NCBI GenBank assembly: GCA_037903355.1
Contig: JBAJFE010000001.1
Span: 992,001-1,056,000, forward strand
Origin: Trichuris trichiura
Taxonomy: Eukaryota; Nematoda; Enoplea; Trichinellida; Trichuridae
DNA: 64,000 nucleotides
Direction of reading: 5' to 3'
Made by a program: the position numbers and the translations under genes. The notes under the pieces are model-generated. The model was not told where the DNA came from and did no database searches. It saw nothing but the letters and a program-made list of their open reading frames with translations. Shown here piece after piece: positions 54,891-64,000 of the stretch (position 1 is the first letter of the stretch; every line of letters starts with the position of its first letter).

Positions 54891-56967
54891 AGGTTCTCAA
54901 ACTTTTTGCTCCATCGCTCCCCTGTGAACGTTTCTGACCGCTACTGCCCCCAATTCTGATTGGTCAATTTTGAGCGCGCTGATTGGCTGGAAGGTTGGGC
55001 GTGGCATAGTCGGGAGGTTAGTAGGTTCTCAAACATTTCCCTCCGTCGCTCCTGATGGGAAAATTTTTGCAAAACCGCTACTCGTGAGAACATTTTGCAC
55101 AAAAGACTTCAACTCCTCGTTACCTGAAAGGCGTACTATACCACTCCTGCTTTTCCATCGACCACTTTACGATGTGCAAATTTCTGCTTGCCTTTCACAT
55201 CTCTTGTCACATTTTTCAGGACATGGAGTCACATATGCAAGAAGTTTTCATTACCCTTTCTTGAAAAAAACAATCAGTGTGCGTCTGTTTTCTTATGCAC
55301 ACCAAAAGAATTGTAGTGACAAGGAACCAGATTGAAGTGAAAGCGCTTAAGCGAGAAAATAGAAAAGAAACTATAACGCAAGTTTGCGACTGCACATGAA
55401 CGGACACTACTCAATGTGATGGGTGTGCTTAATGCAGTACGAGAAAGTTGTCTATGTTTGGCTGCATCTTTATCATCATCGGTCTAAGGTCGCCTCGATT
55501 CACTTTATCTAGCTGACTTCTCTCTTGCTACTTAGAAGCTCCGTAACTGCGCTAAATCCGCAATCTGCTAAATAAGACAATGGAAACGCAATAAGAATGT
55601 TTTCTACAGCAGCCCATAACAGCGGAAACAGCTTCCTTATTTCGCTCTGTAGCCAAAACTGCTGATATTCACTTTTCAATTTCACTTTCAGCTCTTCATT
55701 GCTTTGCAGTTCAGTCAGTTTTCCCTGCAATTTTATCTCCGCTTCACCGACGTTGGACATAGGGTCTATTGCCCACTGTGGAATTTTCAAGTTAAGAATA
55801 TCACTGAACCGTTCCGTGAAGTCAACGTGCAGCATTTCCAAGTGTTGTCAGTACACTTCAAGTTCTTGTTCAGCGATGTCCTCTTCCTCCTTCAGTGCAG
55901 CTACAAGGGGAAACTGATAGAACTCACCGGCCCGTAAGTTTCGTTTGAAAATTGGCAATTTCGCGACGAAAGCAGATATAACTCCTTTAGTTTTAATCAA
56001 GTTTAAGTCACTGCCTTGGAGCTGCAAGTTCACTGCATTGAATTTGTAGTATATGTCTGCCAGATACGCGATGTCCTTCTTGTTTTTCTTTAAATGTTCT
56101 CGTAGAGAAGGATTCACACACCACAAAAGTTTTAGAACTGTGTCAAAGAGGCTGTAAAAGCGAGTTAAACAAGCACCCTTCGACAACCAGCGAACTTCAG
56201 TGTGAAATAACAGGCGAATGAAGTCTTCAACATTCAGTTCACCAAGCTGTCTGAATAATCCCTCATTCAGCGATTTACTTTTGATGGTATCAACCACTGT
56301 AAGAGTAATCAGTTTAATCGTTCGCTCAGGCGTCTTGTGGCTAAATGCTGTCGGTGAAGGACGCAATGAACCAGAAAAAGGCCAGGAACGAGCTGCTTCA
56401 AATGTGCAAGAAAGCCGCGGTAGCAGCCCACCATCGACGGTGCTCCATCGCTTGCCACAGCAACTATGTTCGCCATAGGCATGTTTTTATCCTTGAAACA
56501 TTTTTCTACAGCAAGGAAATAGGGTTTCTTCTTTGGTATCTGTCTGCAACTGTGTGGCAAACAGCAGTTCCTGTACCAGGGCTTCATCCATTACGAATGT
56601 GACATAACCTATTAATAATGCTTCATTGTTAGGTAAGATCGATTAATCAAGCTGCAAAGAAAAATGCGTTGCTCTCAAGAAGTCGCATAGAGTGCATTCT
56701 ACGTCGTTGCTCATTTCGTCAATCCTTCCTTGCACTGTGTCATTACTCACAGATACCCTTCCGATTATTTTAGTTGGTGACATGTGCAGTACAGTCTGGA
56801 TAACTTCGCTAATCACGGGAAGCAACAGTGTTTCTCCAATGTTATGTGGCTCTTTTTTCTTTTTTTCCCTCTTCGTAACGGGTATTGTAAATTTTTATTC
56901 TGAATTTTTCGCGGAATTTTGGATCCCGTTCTTCTATTTAAAATAAGTTTATTTTATTTTAAAACAC

Positions 56968-57005
56968 TAACGGAGCTTTCGGGCCTCTCCGTGGCCCGTC
57001 ATCAG
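56968..57005 (-). ncRNA. Hammerhead-ribozyme-like motif (left arm)
   Basis: Mirror copy of 57350-57387, with CTGATGA, GGGCC/GGCCC, GAAA and GTTA. One loop base differs. Confidence 0.6.
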
Positions 57006-57349
57006 CGTAATTGTACCGCCAGTCGGGTCGGTCTTTATGGTTGCAAGCCGCCCCATCCGACCAACTTTGGCAGAGACCTACCGCCGTCAGCGGGAAAGCA
57101 TGTTTAAAATCTGTTTGCTTGTTTAAAACAAAACGGGCAAACGTCGATTGAATGCTCGTTGGTTCTCATTTGTTCGCATGCCGCCGTCGTGGGAGGTCGG
57201 TTGGAAGCTCGCTGCGCCGTCTGACTGACTAGGCGGGACCGAAACCTGACGGCTCAAGGTACAGCTGACGGCGGTAGGTCTCTGCCAAAGTTGGTCGGAT
57301 GGGGCGGCTTGCAACCATAAAGACCGACCCGACTGGCGGTACAATTACG

Positions 57350-57387
57350 CTGATGACGGGCCACGGAGAGGCCCGAAAGCTCCGTTA
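57350..57387 (+). ncRNA. Hammerhead-ribozyme-like motif (right arm)
   Basis: This has the canonical CTGATGA, an extra C, GGGCC/GGCCC helix II with loop ACGGAGA, GAAA, then AGC..GTT helix III and A at the cleavage position. It is the best match to the hammerhead core in the window. Confidence 0.65.
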
Positions 57388-58673
57388 GTGTTTTAAAATA
57401 AAATAAACTTTTAGAAGAACGGGTTCCAAAATTCCGCGAAAAATTCAGAATAAAAATGTTATGTGGCTTTCCAAATTTTGCAATCAGTAATGAAATGGTA
57501 TAAGACGCACGCAGGCCATCTTTATCTTTTTGTGGTGCCGGCGGCAACATACGTGGCAATACGTTCCTTGTACAAAATTTCTGGCGAAGCGACTGAAAGT
57601 AGCTGATGTTCTTGTCACGCATGTCTGGATGTACTCTATTAATGTGGTCTTGTAGCCTCGATGGCTTGACAGATTCGTTCGAAAACACTACCACAAATCA
57701 AACACAGAGATAGCCATTTATTCGCAGGTGATTGTGTAAAACCGTATTTCAAATAGTCTGAGCAGTACTGCCTGCGTTTCTTTCATACTTCCGTCATTGA
57801 AAGAAGGCAACGAAATGATGGTTCTTGTCGTTGCTGTATTAGAGGGCTGAGAAGTTGCGGCAACGATTCCGTTTATTTGCAGTAAACGGCAAGAACAAGA
57901 AACAAATATGTATGTATATTCACGAATATGTCTTGTACAAAGGTAAAATGCCGTAAAATGTTGGCGAAACAAGGCACACGGAACAGAAACAAAAATCCTT
58001 CGATGACGAAACAGGAACACGGAAGAACCCAAGCGGGAAGACTCACAGAAAGACTCTGCGCCCAGAAAGTATTAGCTCAAACACAAGGATGAGCGAGTAA
58101 GGTGACCACCAGGGTGCGAAAGGAATTTAGCTGACAGGTTGCCGCACCGGATTTTTTAAAACTCGTCTCCGCCAGAATTGGAGGAGGCACTTTCAGGGGA
58201 AGTCAAGTGAGGATTAAGAGCGCAATGGAACAAAGGAACAGTGGACGTGATGGAATGAAACAGCTGTGCATGGATTGCTGGCATGCGAAACAATGGGCAT
58301 ACACGTTATGTGTAACCTCAGGCTAGGGCAGAATAGGATGAACTGTAAGCAATCCCCACTTGACCTTCTTTGAACTTACTGTCTCCATTTTTGGCGGAGT
58401 TCAGCCATGAAAAAGGCCATCGTTCAATTGCGCCCTCCATCCCCACTTGACCTCCTTTAAAGTCCCCGCCTCTACTTCTGGCGAGAACGAGTTAAGAAAG
58501 GCCCTTCTTACGCCGGTTTTTCTGACAGCCTTTTTGCGCTAGAGACAATTCTGCCAGAATTCTCCTTATGCGATTCTTAACGCCCCCGCATGGGTTTCCC
58601 ATCGCTCCCTTGTGCTCTCTCATCGCCCCCCAGGGGGCGATATCGCCCACTTTGAGAATCTAGGCTTTAGGAC

Positions 58674-58990
58674 GTGCGCTTGTCAGAAAATACTGGCAAG
58701 CTTTTGCAGCGTCCAATGCGAGGATGTTTAAGCTCCTGTATCTTCCATAACGTCGTTGTCGCTGCCCGTAGGCAATTGCATCACTTTCTCGAGCTTCTCG
58801 TTGGTGAACGGTTTTCCACAATCTCCTGTGTGCTCTCTGATATCGACTTCTTTCGTGTCGGAGAAACCCTCACCTTCCAACTCCTTGGCAGCATTCACTA
58901 CGTCCATGACCTTCTCACCAATGGCCCCTAGGTTTTCGCATTCACTAATTGCGTCTTCCCACAAACGCTTCCAGCAACCACTGGCTGCTC
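58674..58990 (-). pseudogene. Tigger/jerky-like transposase C-terminal fragment
   Basis: The minus-strand frame reads LWEDAISECENLGAIGEKVM, DVVNAAKELEGEGFSDTKEV, DIREHTGDCGKPFTNEKLEK and VMQLPTGS. The acidic context with PLTNEELLEL-like wording is common at the C-terminus of Tigger and jerky proteins. Only this piece is present. Confidence 0.5.
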
Positions 58991-58996
58991 TAGGCT

Positions 58997-59510
58997 TTAT
59001 CTCGTGTACTGCTGTGTAAAAAATGACGTCGCTATTTCACGCCGGACAAACCGCGTTGTATAGAATCCGCGGATGACGAGGGCTGATTGTATTTCAGTCG
59101 GTGATATGTGCAGAAACGGATGCAAAACTTCACTCATGATAGGAAGCAACAACTCTTCTCTGATGTTATGCATCTTTCCTGATTTTGCAATTAGTAATGA
59201 AAAAATATGGTAAGAAGCAAAATGCCCATTATTTTTCTCTTGCGAAGCAGAAGACAGGATACTTCGCAACGTTGGCTTTTTGCGGAACTTTTTCAAATGC
59301 GACTGAAAATAAGCTATCTCTTTATTAGACTTGTCAGCATGTACTCTTTTGAAACCTTCATGCAACCTTGATGGTTTCGTCGATTTGTTTCAGAACACTT
59401 TCTCGCAGATCAAGCACATAGGTGAATGCTTATTAGCTAGTGAACGGATAAAACCATATTTCAAAGACTCGAAGCTGTATTCCCGCAATTTTTTTCCCTT
59501 CCACCATAAT
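58997..59510 (-). pseudogene. hAT transposase N-terminal fragment
   Basis: Minus-strand words: LKYGFIRSLAS, a BED-like finger (CLICEKVF...HEGFKRVH), NKEIAYFQSHLKKFRKKPTL, FASYHIFSLLIAKSGKMHNI, ELLLPIMSEVLHPFLHISPT. These match the first 150 residues of the SCAND3/ZBED5-like enzyme. The remainder is absent, and an unrelated Tigger fragment follows. Confidence 0.75.
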
Positions 59511-59511
59511 G

Positions 59512-61838
59512 AAAAAAACTAAACATTAATTACTCTTCAATTAGAAATGTCGTGTTGGGTACAATTGAATACGAGGAATGGCAGAGTAGCTGCCAGCATG
59601 CATGCAAAGTCTCGGTTGCATAATCAGCATCTACACAAGCCTTATAGTAAAATTGAGACAAGAATCGTTTCCTGTAATGGCTTTTACTTTCGAACAACAC
59701 TTCGTACTGCTTTCAAAGAGTAAACGGATAAAATATTTGCAGTAATAAGTTGAAATGTGAAGATATACGCACTATTACAAAATCCTACGCTTTTAATTGT
59801 AACGATTCTAAGTAATAGTTCAATATTAGCAATCAGTCATTAGCAGCAATTCCAGAAAGCACTTACAAAGTGCGTGTAGTCAGATAGAAATGACAATATC
59901 TCTGGAACAAGCGCGAACGTGAAATCCAGTACTGGAGGTACAAGCCCATCTGTTTGATATAGCGTGGTCCACGCTATATATAGCTTAGGAACAAACTGGA
60001 ACTTGACAAGTCCGCGTTCGCCAATGAAGTGATGAGTCAACGACCAGTCACTTGGCGGATGGTGTCATAATTCATGACAAGTTCAGGCCCGCAATTTCCG
60101 GAGAGGTGTATGCAACATTTTTCGAACGCAACCCATCATTGGTCATAAACGTGCACCTGTCTGCGGACCTGTCAGGGCTCACCATGTTCCATTCTTAGCA
60201 CAAAATGACATGGCTGTAGTCACGTCGACGGTAACCCATGAATCACGCGACCTCCCGGAAATAAAAAGGCGTGAATTTGTCACGAATTGTCACTGCTCTT
60301 CTGATTAAAATTAATTGCTGGTTGATTACTTCATTTAACCAACCTACATGCGAAATTTTAGTTTTAGATCATTAAGTATAAATCTTGCGCAACGTTCTAA
60401 TAAAATATTTTGGTTTTATTTCTCCTATCGCTACCGCACCTTCATATGCGTCCTTGTTCCACAAAGGTCGTACCAGCATTAAGGAAACGAAGACAAAAGG
60501 TAATAAAATATAATAAAATAAAACATATTCGAAATAAGATAAAATAAATTGAATAAAGACTTTAATAAATAGTAATAAATGCGTACGTTGTCCCAATCGC
60601 TGAACATGGGTCGTCTCTGGCATACATAAACGCAGACTTTAGTCAAATCCTGGGATTGTCCGTAGATAAATTGCAGAGTAAATGGTGTGATCGATGATTA
60701 AGGTATCCGGTCTTCAATAAACACAAGCAAAAAGTTTACGTGTGGTTTACGTGATTAATAGCCCGCTGATACGTTACAAAAATGTCCAGTTGATGTTACC
60801 TTAAATCTGCTCGCAACCGATACTATAACCGGCGTTCTGTACTCCACAATTGAGTGATGAAATCTTCACGAGGCGCTGAAGTCATTGCAAAGCTAAATTC
60901 GAAAGGGAAATTCAAAAATGACATCAGCTAAGGGAAATTCGACTCGAAAACTGAAAAACCTAAAATAATTTTCCTAATTTAAAACGGCAAAATTAATCTT
61001 GCAATGGAAAGAATTGGAAAATTTTTCAAATTAAGTGGACGTGAAAAGCCTCAAGTAAGGAAGAGTGCAGCTTGGCGAGTAATACAGTGTATGACTGCAA
61101 GGTTACACGAAAAGGTGAAAACAAGGAAAAGATTGTCGAATGATTGACATAAAACATCGGATGATTGACATAAAACATAAAACACGCTGCTTACAATATT
61201 CCATGAAAAAATAGTTTACTCTTGCGACAAAGATATATAAGAAATTTACTTCAAAGATGGATTCCATAAAGAAAGAATATAACTGGACTGTTACGGACGG
61301 CTTTAAGCAGATGGCAATTTTGTGACCGTTCTCTCACTTCGTTCTCCTATTCATTCTCTTCGTTGTTAAGAAATCACTATTTCTAAAGTCTGACATTTCG
61401 ATTGAGACATCAAGAGAATTAAACAAATAATGGAAAGGTGGTGTTGTTGTATCTATAAAACTCGCTCTGGGAGGTGAAAAAATGCAAAACTTTGAGCGTC
61501 TGCTAATGCACTATTTTACTCATTCACTTCGGGTTTCCTTCTTTTCAAAAGCTAACTATAACGACTTCTGAAGTTTCAGTAATAAGCATCGAAAAATTAC
61601 GGCTGGCGAAGTTTGGACAGAGAAAGGCTGCTTTTTCTACTTAACGCCAGGCGCTCAGACCACCACTCGTTTATTAATATTAGAAGTCAACAGTTTCAGT
61701 TACTTGAGGCAGGAGCTGTCAGGGCAGTTAATTGGAAATGATGGAATCAACGCTTCATTACCCATATTAACATGAAAGCGTGATAAGTTATATCACTGAT
61801 ATTGTTCACTTTTCGCAAGTTCCATCATGCCTTCCTAT
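59512..61838. other. AT-rich stretch without recognisable genes
   Basis: About 2.3 kb with few frames over 60 codons. Runs of AATAAAATA near 60500-60560 are simple. No transposon end or family motif was found, so this may be unique intergenic sequence. Confidence 0.4.
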
Positions 61839-61848
61839 CATCGAGAAG

Positions 61849-63980
61849 GGAGACGTTCATTTCCCGTACGGTTATTTGCCGGACGGTCATTTGCCGAACG
61901 GTCATTTGCCTGAACGGTCGCTTGCCGGATAGGCCACTTGCCTGAATGGTCAGTTGCCAAATGATCATTAGCCTGAAGGTACGTCTGCCGGACGTTTATT
62001 TATCCGAATGGTCATTTGCCGGAAATTCATTTCCGGAATAGCTATTTGCCTCAAATGTTCGTTTAGGGTCAGAACGTGCACACATATATAGGTATGGCTT
62101 GCTGAGGGCAATTATTAGCTATTTCTCGGAAATGTAATTTCCTGGAAAATGCAGTTCCAGGAATCAGCAATTTGTCTCAAATGACCGTTTACGGTCAGAA
62201 CGTGCTTATATAAACGAATGGCTTTCTGAGGGTAATCACTTGCTGCTGTAGCTGATTTGCGGAAGTTCATTGCCGTATTTCGTTTATGAGTATGGAAGAA
62301 ATTTGTGAGACAGTTCGTTCTGCGAGAGGCGGCGATAAGCTAAGTGCGCGAGGATACTTGTTCGTGAAGGATAGATGCTCTGGAGATCGTTTCTACTAGT
62401 CATGCGACAATAGAAAAACATTGTACTGTCGTGGTCGGGCAGTTAGTAGGAGACTTTCACATGGACGGCACCTACTGGTTACATTTGCGGACCACAACCA
62501 CGTGCCAAATCCAAATGGGGCAGGCGTCCTGAAAGTTCTTGAAGAAGTTAAGACTGCGGCGCGAAGTGGCAGGGATTTGCCTTGCCAGATAATTCAGTCA
62601 TGCACAACCTCTTGTTCATTGGATGTGGCCGCGTCTTTACCATCGTCGGGTGCATTGCGGCAAATAGTGAAAAGAGTACGACGAGCTCAACGACCACCGG
62701 AACCAACAACGCTGACAGACGTTGACATTCCTGCGCTGCTGCGAAGCACATTAGATGGACGGCCATTCATGATTAAAGATACAAGCATTCCTGAAGGAAG
62801 ACTACTTATTTTTGCAACTGCAGACAATATTCAGAAGCTTGCAAATGCCTCTTATTGGGTAATGGACGGCACTTTCAAGACGTACCAACTATCTTTTACC
62901 AGCTGTATACGATCCATGCTCCTGTCGGTCAGGACAAGCGGACGACGTTTCCGCTCATTTACGCAATAATGACTGGAAAACGAGAGGCACTTTACAAGCG
63001 ATTGTTTGAAGATCTCTCTGATTCTGCAATAGAAAAGGGATTCCAACTGTCACCGTCAATCATAATGACAGACTTAGAGCTGGCCGTCATCAACCCTTGT
63101 AGAAGCACTTTTGAAGGCGTTGAAAACTCAGTCTGTTACTTCCATTTTTCAGTGTATTTGGCGAAAAGTACAGTCGTATGGATTATCTGCACAATACAAC
63201 ACGGACGCAAGCTTAAGGTCAAAAATTAAGTACTCGTTCGCTTTGCCTTTCCTTCGACCAGAGGAAATTCCGGAAGCTTATGACGAAATAAAAGACAGCA
63301 TATCAATCGAAATCGCTGAACTGTCAGAATGGTTCGATGCAACTTTCGTAAGGGGTAAGGTAAGGAGAAGGCTGCGCAATGGTACATGCGTACGGTCGTC
63401 ACCGATGTCTCCGCTGAATTTATAGTCCGTGCATCGCTGCGTCCTGAATAGAATGTCGCGTACACAAAACAATGTGGAGGCATGGCACAGCAGATAGGAA
63501 AACTTAGTCGGCCGAGCACATGTCGGTGTGCACCGAATGATAAATGAAATTCGAAATGAACAGCGGAACGTTAAAAACCGATGTGAACAAATCCGACGAG
63601 GAGAGAAGACGACTAACAAAAAGCAGAATCGTGTTCACGGGGAAGAAAAACTTGTGGAAATAATCAACGATCGAGTAAGTCACCCTGCAATTATGGACTA
63701 CCTGGGCGCAATAGCCTGCAATCTGCCTACATGAGTCCGCTTATAACTTATATTGTTCTACACCAGTTATAGGTGTTATTCTTGCGTCCACAGACTTGCA
63801 TTTTCGTATTCTCGTAATAAACAATCTCACCGTGATGATGCTAGCGCGCCATGCTTTAAAATTTCGTTAAACGGAAGTTATTGCAAGCTTAATCCTTCGG
63901 GCAAGTAATCGCTCAGGCAAATGACCGTTCGGCAACTGACCCGACGGGCACATGACCGTTCGGCAATCGAACCAAACCCC
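61849..63980 (+). mobile_element. MULE transposon, near complete, perfect 9-bp duplication
   Basis: ATCGAGAAG flanks both sides (61840-61848 and 63981-63989; the preceding C also matches). The left end is a cluster of about ten degenerate copies of GGTCATTTGCCGAAC (61855-62050). The right end (63895-63980) carries about four in inverse (AAATGACCGTTCGGCAA). Sub-repeat-rich ends with 9-10 bp duplications are typical of Mutator-like elements. It encodes a FLYWCH-MULE transposase. Confidence 0.9.
62286..63734 (+). pseudogene. MULE transposase with FLYWCH zinc finger, three to five lesions
   Basis: From ATG 62286: a FLYWCH finger (GYLFVKDRCSGDRFY, then C, then HNHVPNP) in which the conserved Trp is a TAG stop (62397-62399). 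Then IPALLRSTLDGRPFMIKD and NASYWVMDGTFKT (first Asp). A shift near 62880 leads into TIFYQLYTIHAPVGQDKRTT, PLIYAIMTGKREALY, PSIIMTDLELAVINP (second Asp) and CYFHFS (the C..H block). A second shift near 63150 leads to FALPFLRPEEIPEAYDEIKD and FDATFVRGKVRRRLRNG, with a third to RMINEIRNEQRNVKNR at the end. It is about 480 codons if read through. Few lesions and an intact site duplication imply a fairly young copy. Confidence 0.88.
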
Positions 63981-64000
63981 ATCGAGAAGACTGAGTGACA

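Larger units (their letters stand above)
56852..57457. mobile_element. Penelope-type foldback with hammerhead-like motifs, 11-bp duplication
   Basis: Arms 56890-57092 and 57263-57457 are inverted copies. The insertion site shows GTTATGTGGCT on both sides (56841-56851 and 57458-57468), and the sister hAT copy has only one such site with no insert. The left side has an extra unpaired stretch (CTTTTTTCTTTTTTTCCCTC, CGTAACGGG), which also occurs inverted near 14605. Each arm holds one hammerhead-like motif. There is no coding sequence. Confidence 0.88.
55411..57790 (-). pseudogene. SCAND3/ZBED5-like hAT transposase, frameshifted and interrupted
   Basis: Same order of blocks as at 22745-24512. 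The longest frames are 56366-55848 (LFHTEVRWLSKGACLTRFYS, NLQLQGSDLNLIKTKGV) and 55841-55509 (PQWAIDPMSNVGEAE through CGFSAVTELLSSKREVS). 56587-56309 has VASDGAPSMVGCYRGF and VHCVLHRQHLATRRL. The N-terminal part (57694-57460: SNESVKPSRLQDHINRVHPD, LRASYTISLLIAKFGKPHNI) is split from the rest by the foldback. This copy keeps longer frames than its sister but is still broken. Confidence 0.85.
54898..58664 (-). mobile_element. hAT element of the CATAGGTTCTCAA family, second full-length copy
   Basis: Starts CATAGGTTCTCAAAC and ends TTTGAGAATCTAGG. It follows 22217-25381 throughout, apart from a 606-bp foldback insertion at 56852-57457. The flanks GTTTAGAC and CTTTAGGAC are only roughly similar. 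Inserted in the Gypsy 2 coding region. Confidence 0.85.

Overview
This window is repeat-dominated animal DNA, most likely from a nematode. The reasons are spliced genes with very small introns (59 and 52 bases in one transposase), a PDZ exon whose wording resembles nematode PDZ proteins, TTAGGC-like hexamers inside several repeats, and a mixture of hAT (SCAND3/ZBED5-like), Tigger/pogo, Merlin, MULE, Gypsy and Penelope-like elements. A clade I (Trichuris-like) nematode would fit, but that is inference. No prokaryotic operon, tRNA, rRNA or CRISPR array was seen.

Layout. 1-2.7 kb: a 2.5-kb palindrome made of two head-to-head Tigger-like transposase fragments. 2.7-9 kb: foldback and Penelope-tail repeats, a Merlin-derived MITE and a deleted hAT element. 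11-16 kb: a decayed pogo element interrupted by an hAT copy and by a foldback with a 215-bp near-perfect palindrome. 16.4-18.8 kb: a second Merlin MITE, the best host-gene candidate (a PDZ exon at 17545-17847) and a large foldback. 19.6-32.3 kb: a Gypsy integrase relic, tandem hAT MITEs and three hAT transposases, one of them almost intact. 32.3-35.3 kb: the quietest part, with one unassigned exon-like reading frame. 35.3-41.4 kb: a solo LTR and a Tigger copy split by an apparently intact Merlin transposon. 41.4-48.1 kb: MITEs, hAT derivatives and Penelope-like copies. 48.1-58.7 kb: a Gypsy element carrying an hAT insertion, with a second Gypsy in its 3' LTR, itself interrupted by an hAT copy that holds a Penelope-type foldback. 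61.8-64 kb: a nearly complete MULE with a perfect 9-base target-site duplication.

How the parts work together. Two patterns stand out. First, the Merlin element at 38.1-40.3 kb has an open transposase with all three catalytic acidic residues, and its ends resemble those of at least five short MITEs here. Three of those have perfect 8- or 9-base target duplications, so this is a plausible autonomous/non-autonomous pair. Second, about a dozen short sequences with a hammerhead-ribozyme-like core (CTGANGA, helix II, GAAA) are scattered through the window. One lies directly downstream of a Penelope-like endonuclease coding region, which ties the motif to that retroelement family.

All readings were made by eye. 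Family assignments rest on remembered motif patterns, and none was confirmed by a database search.
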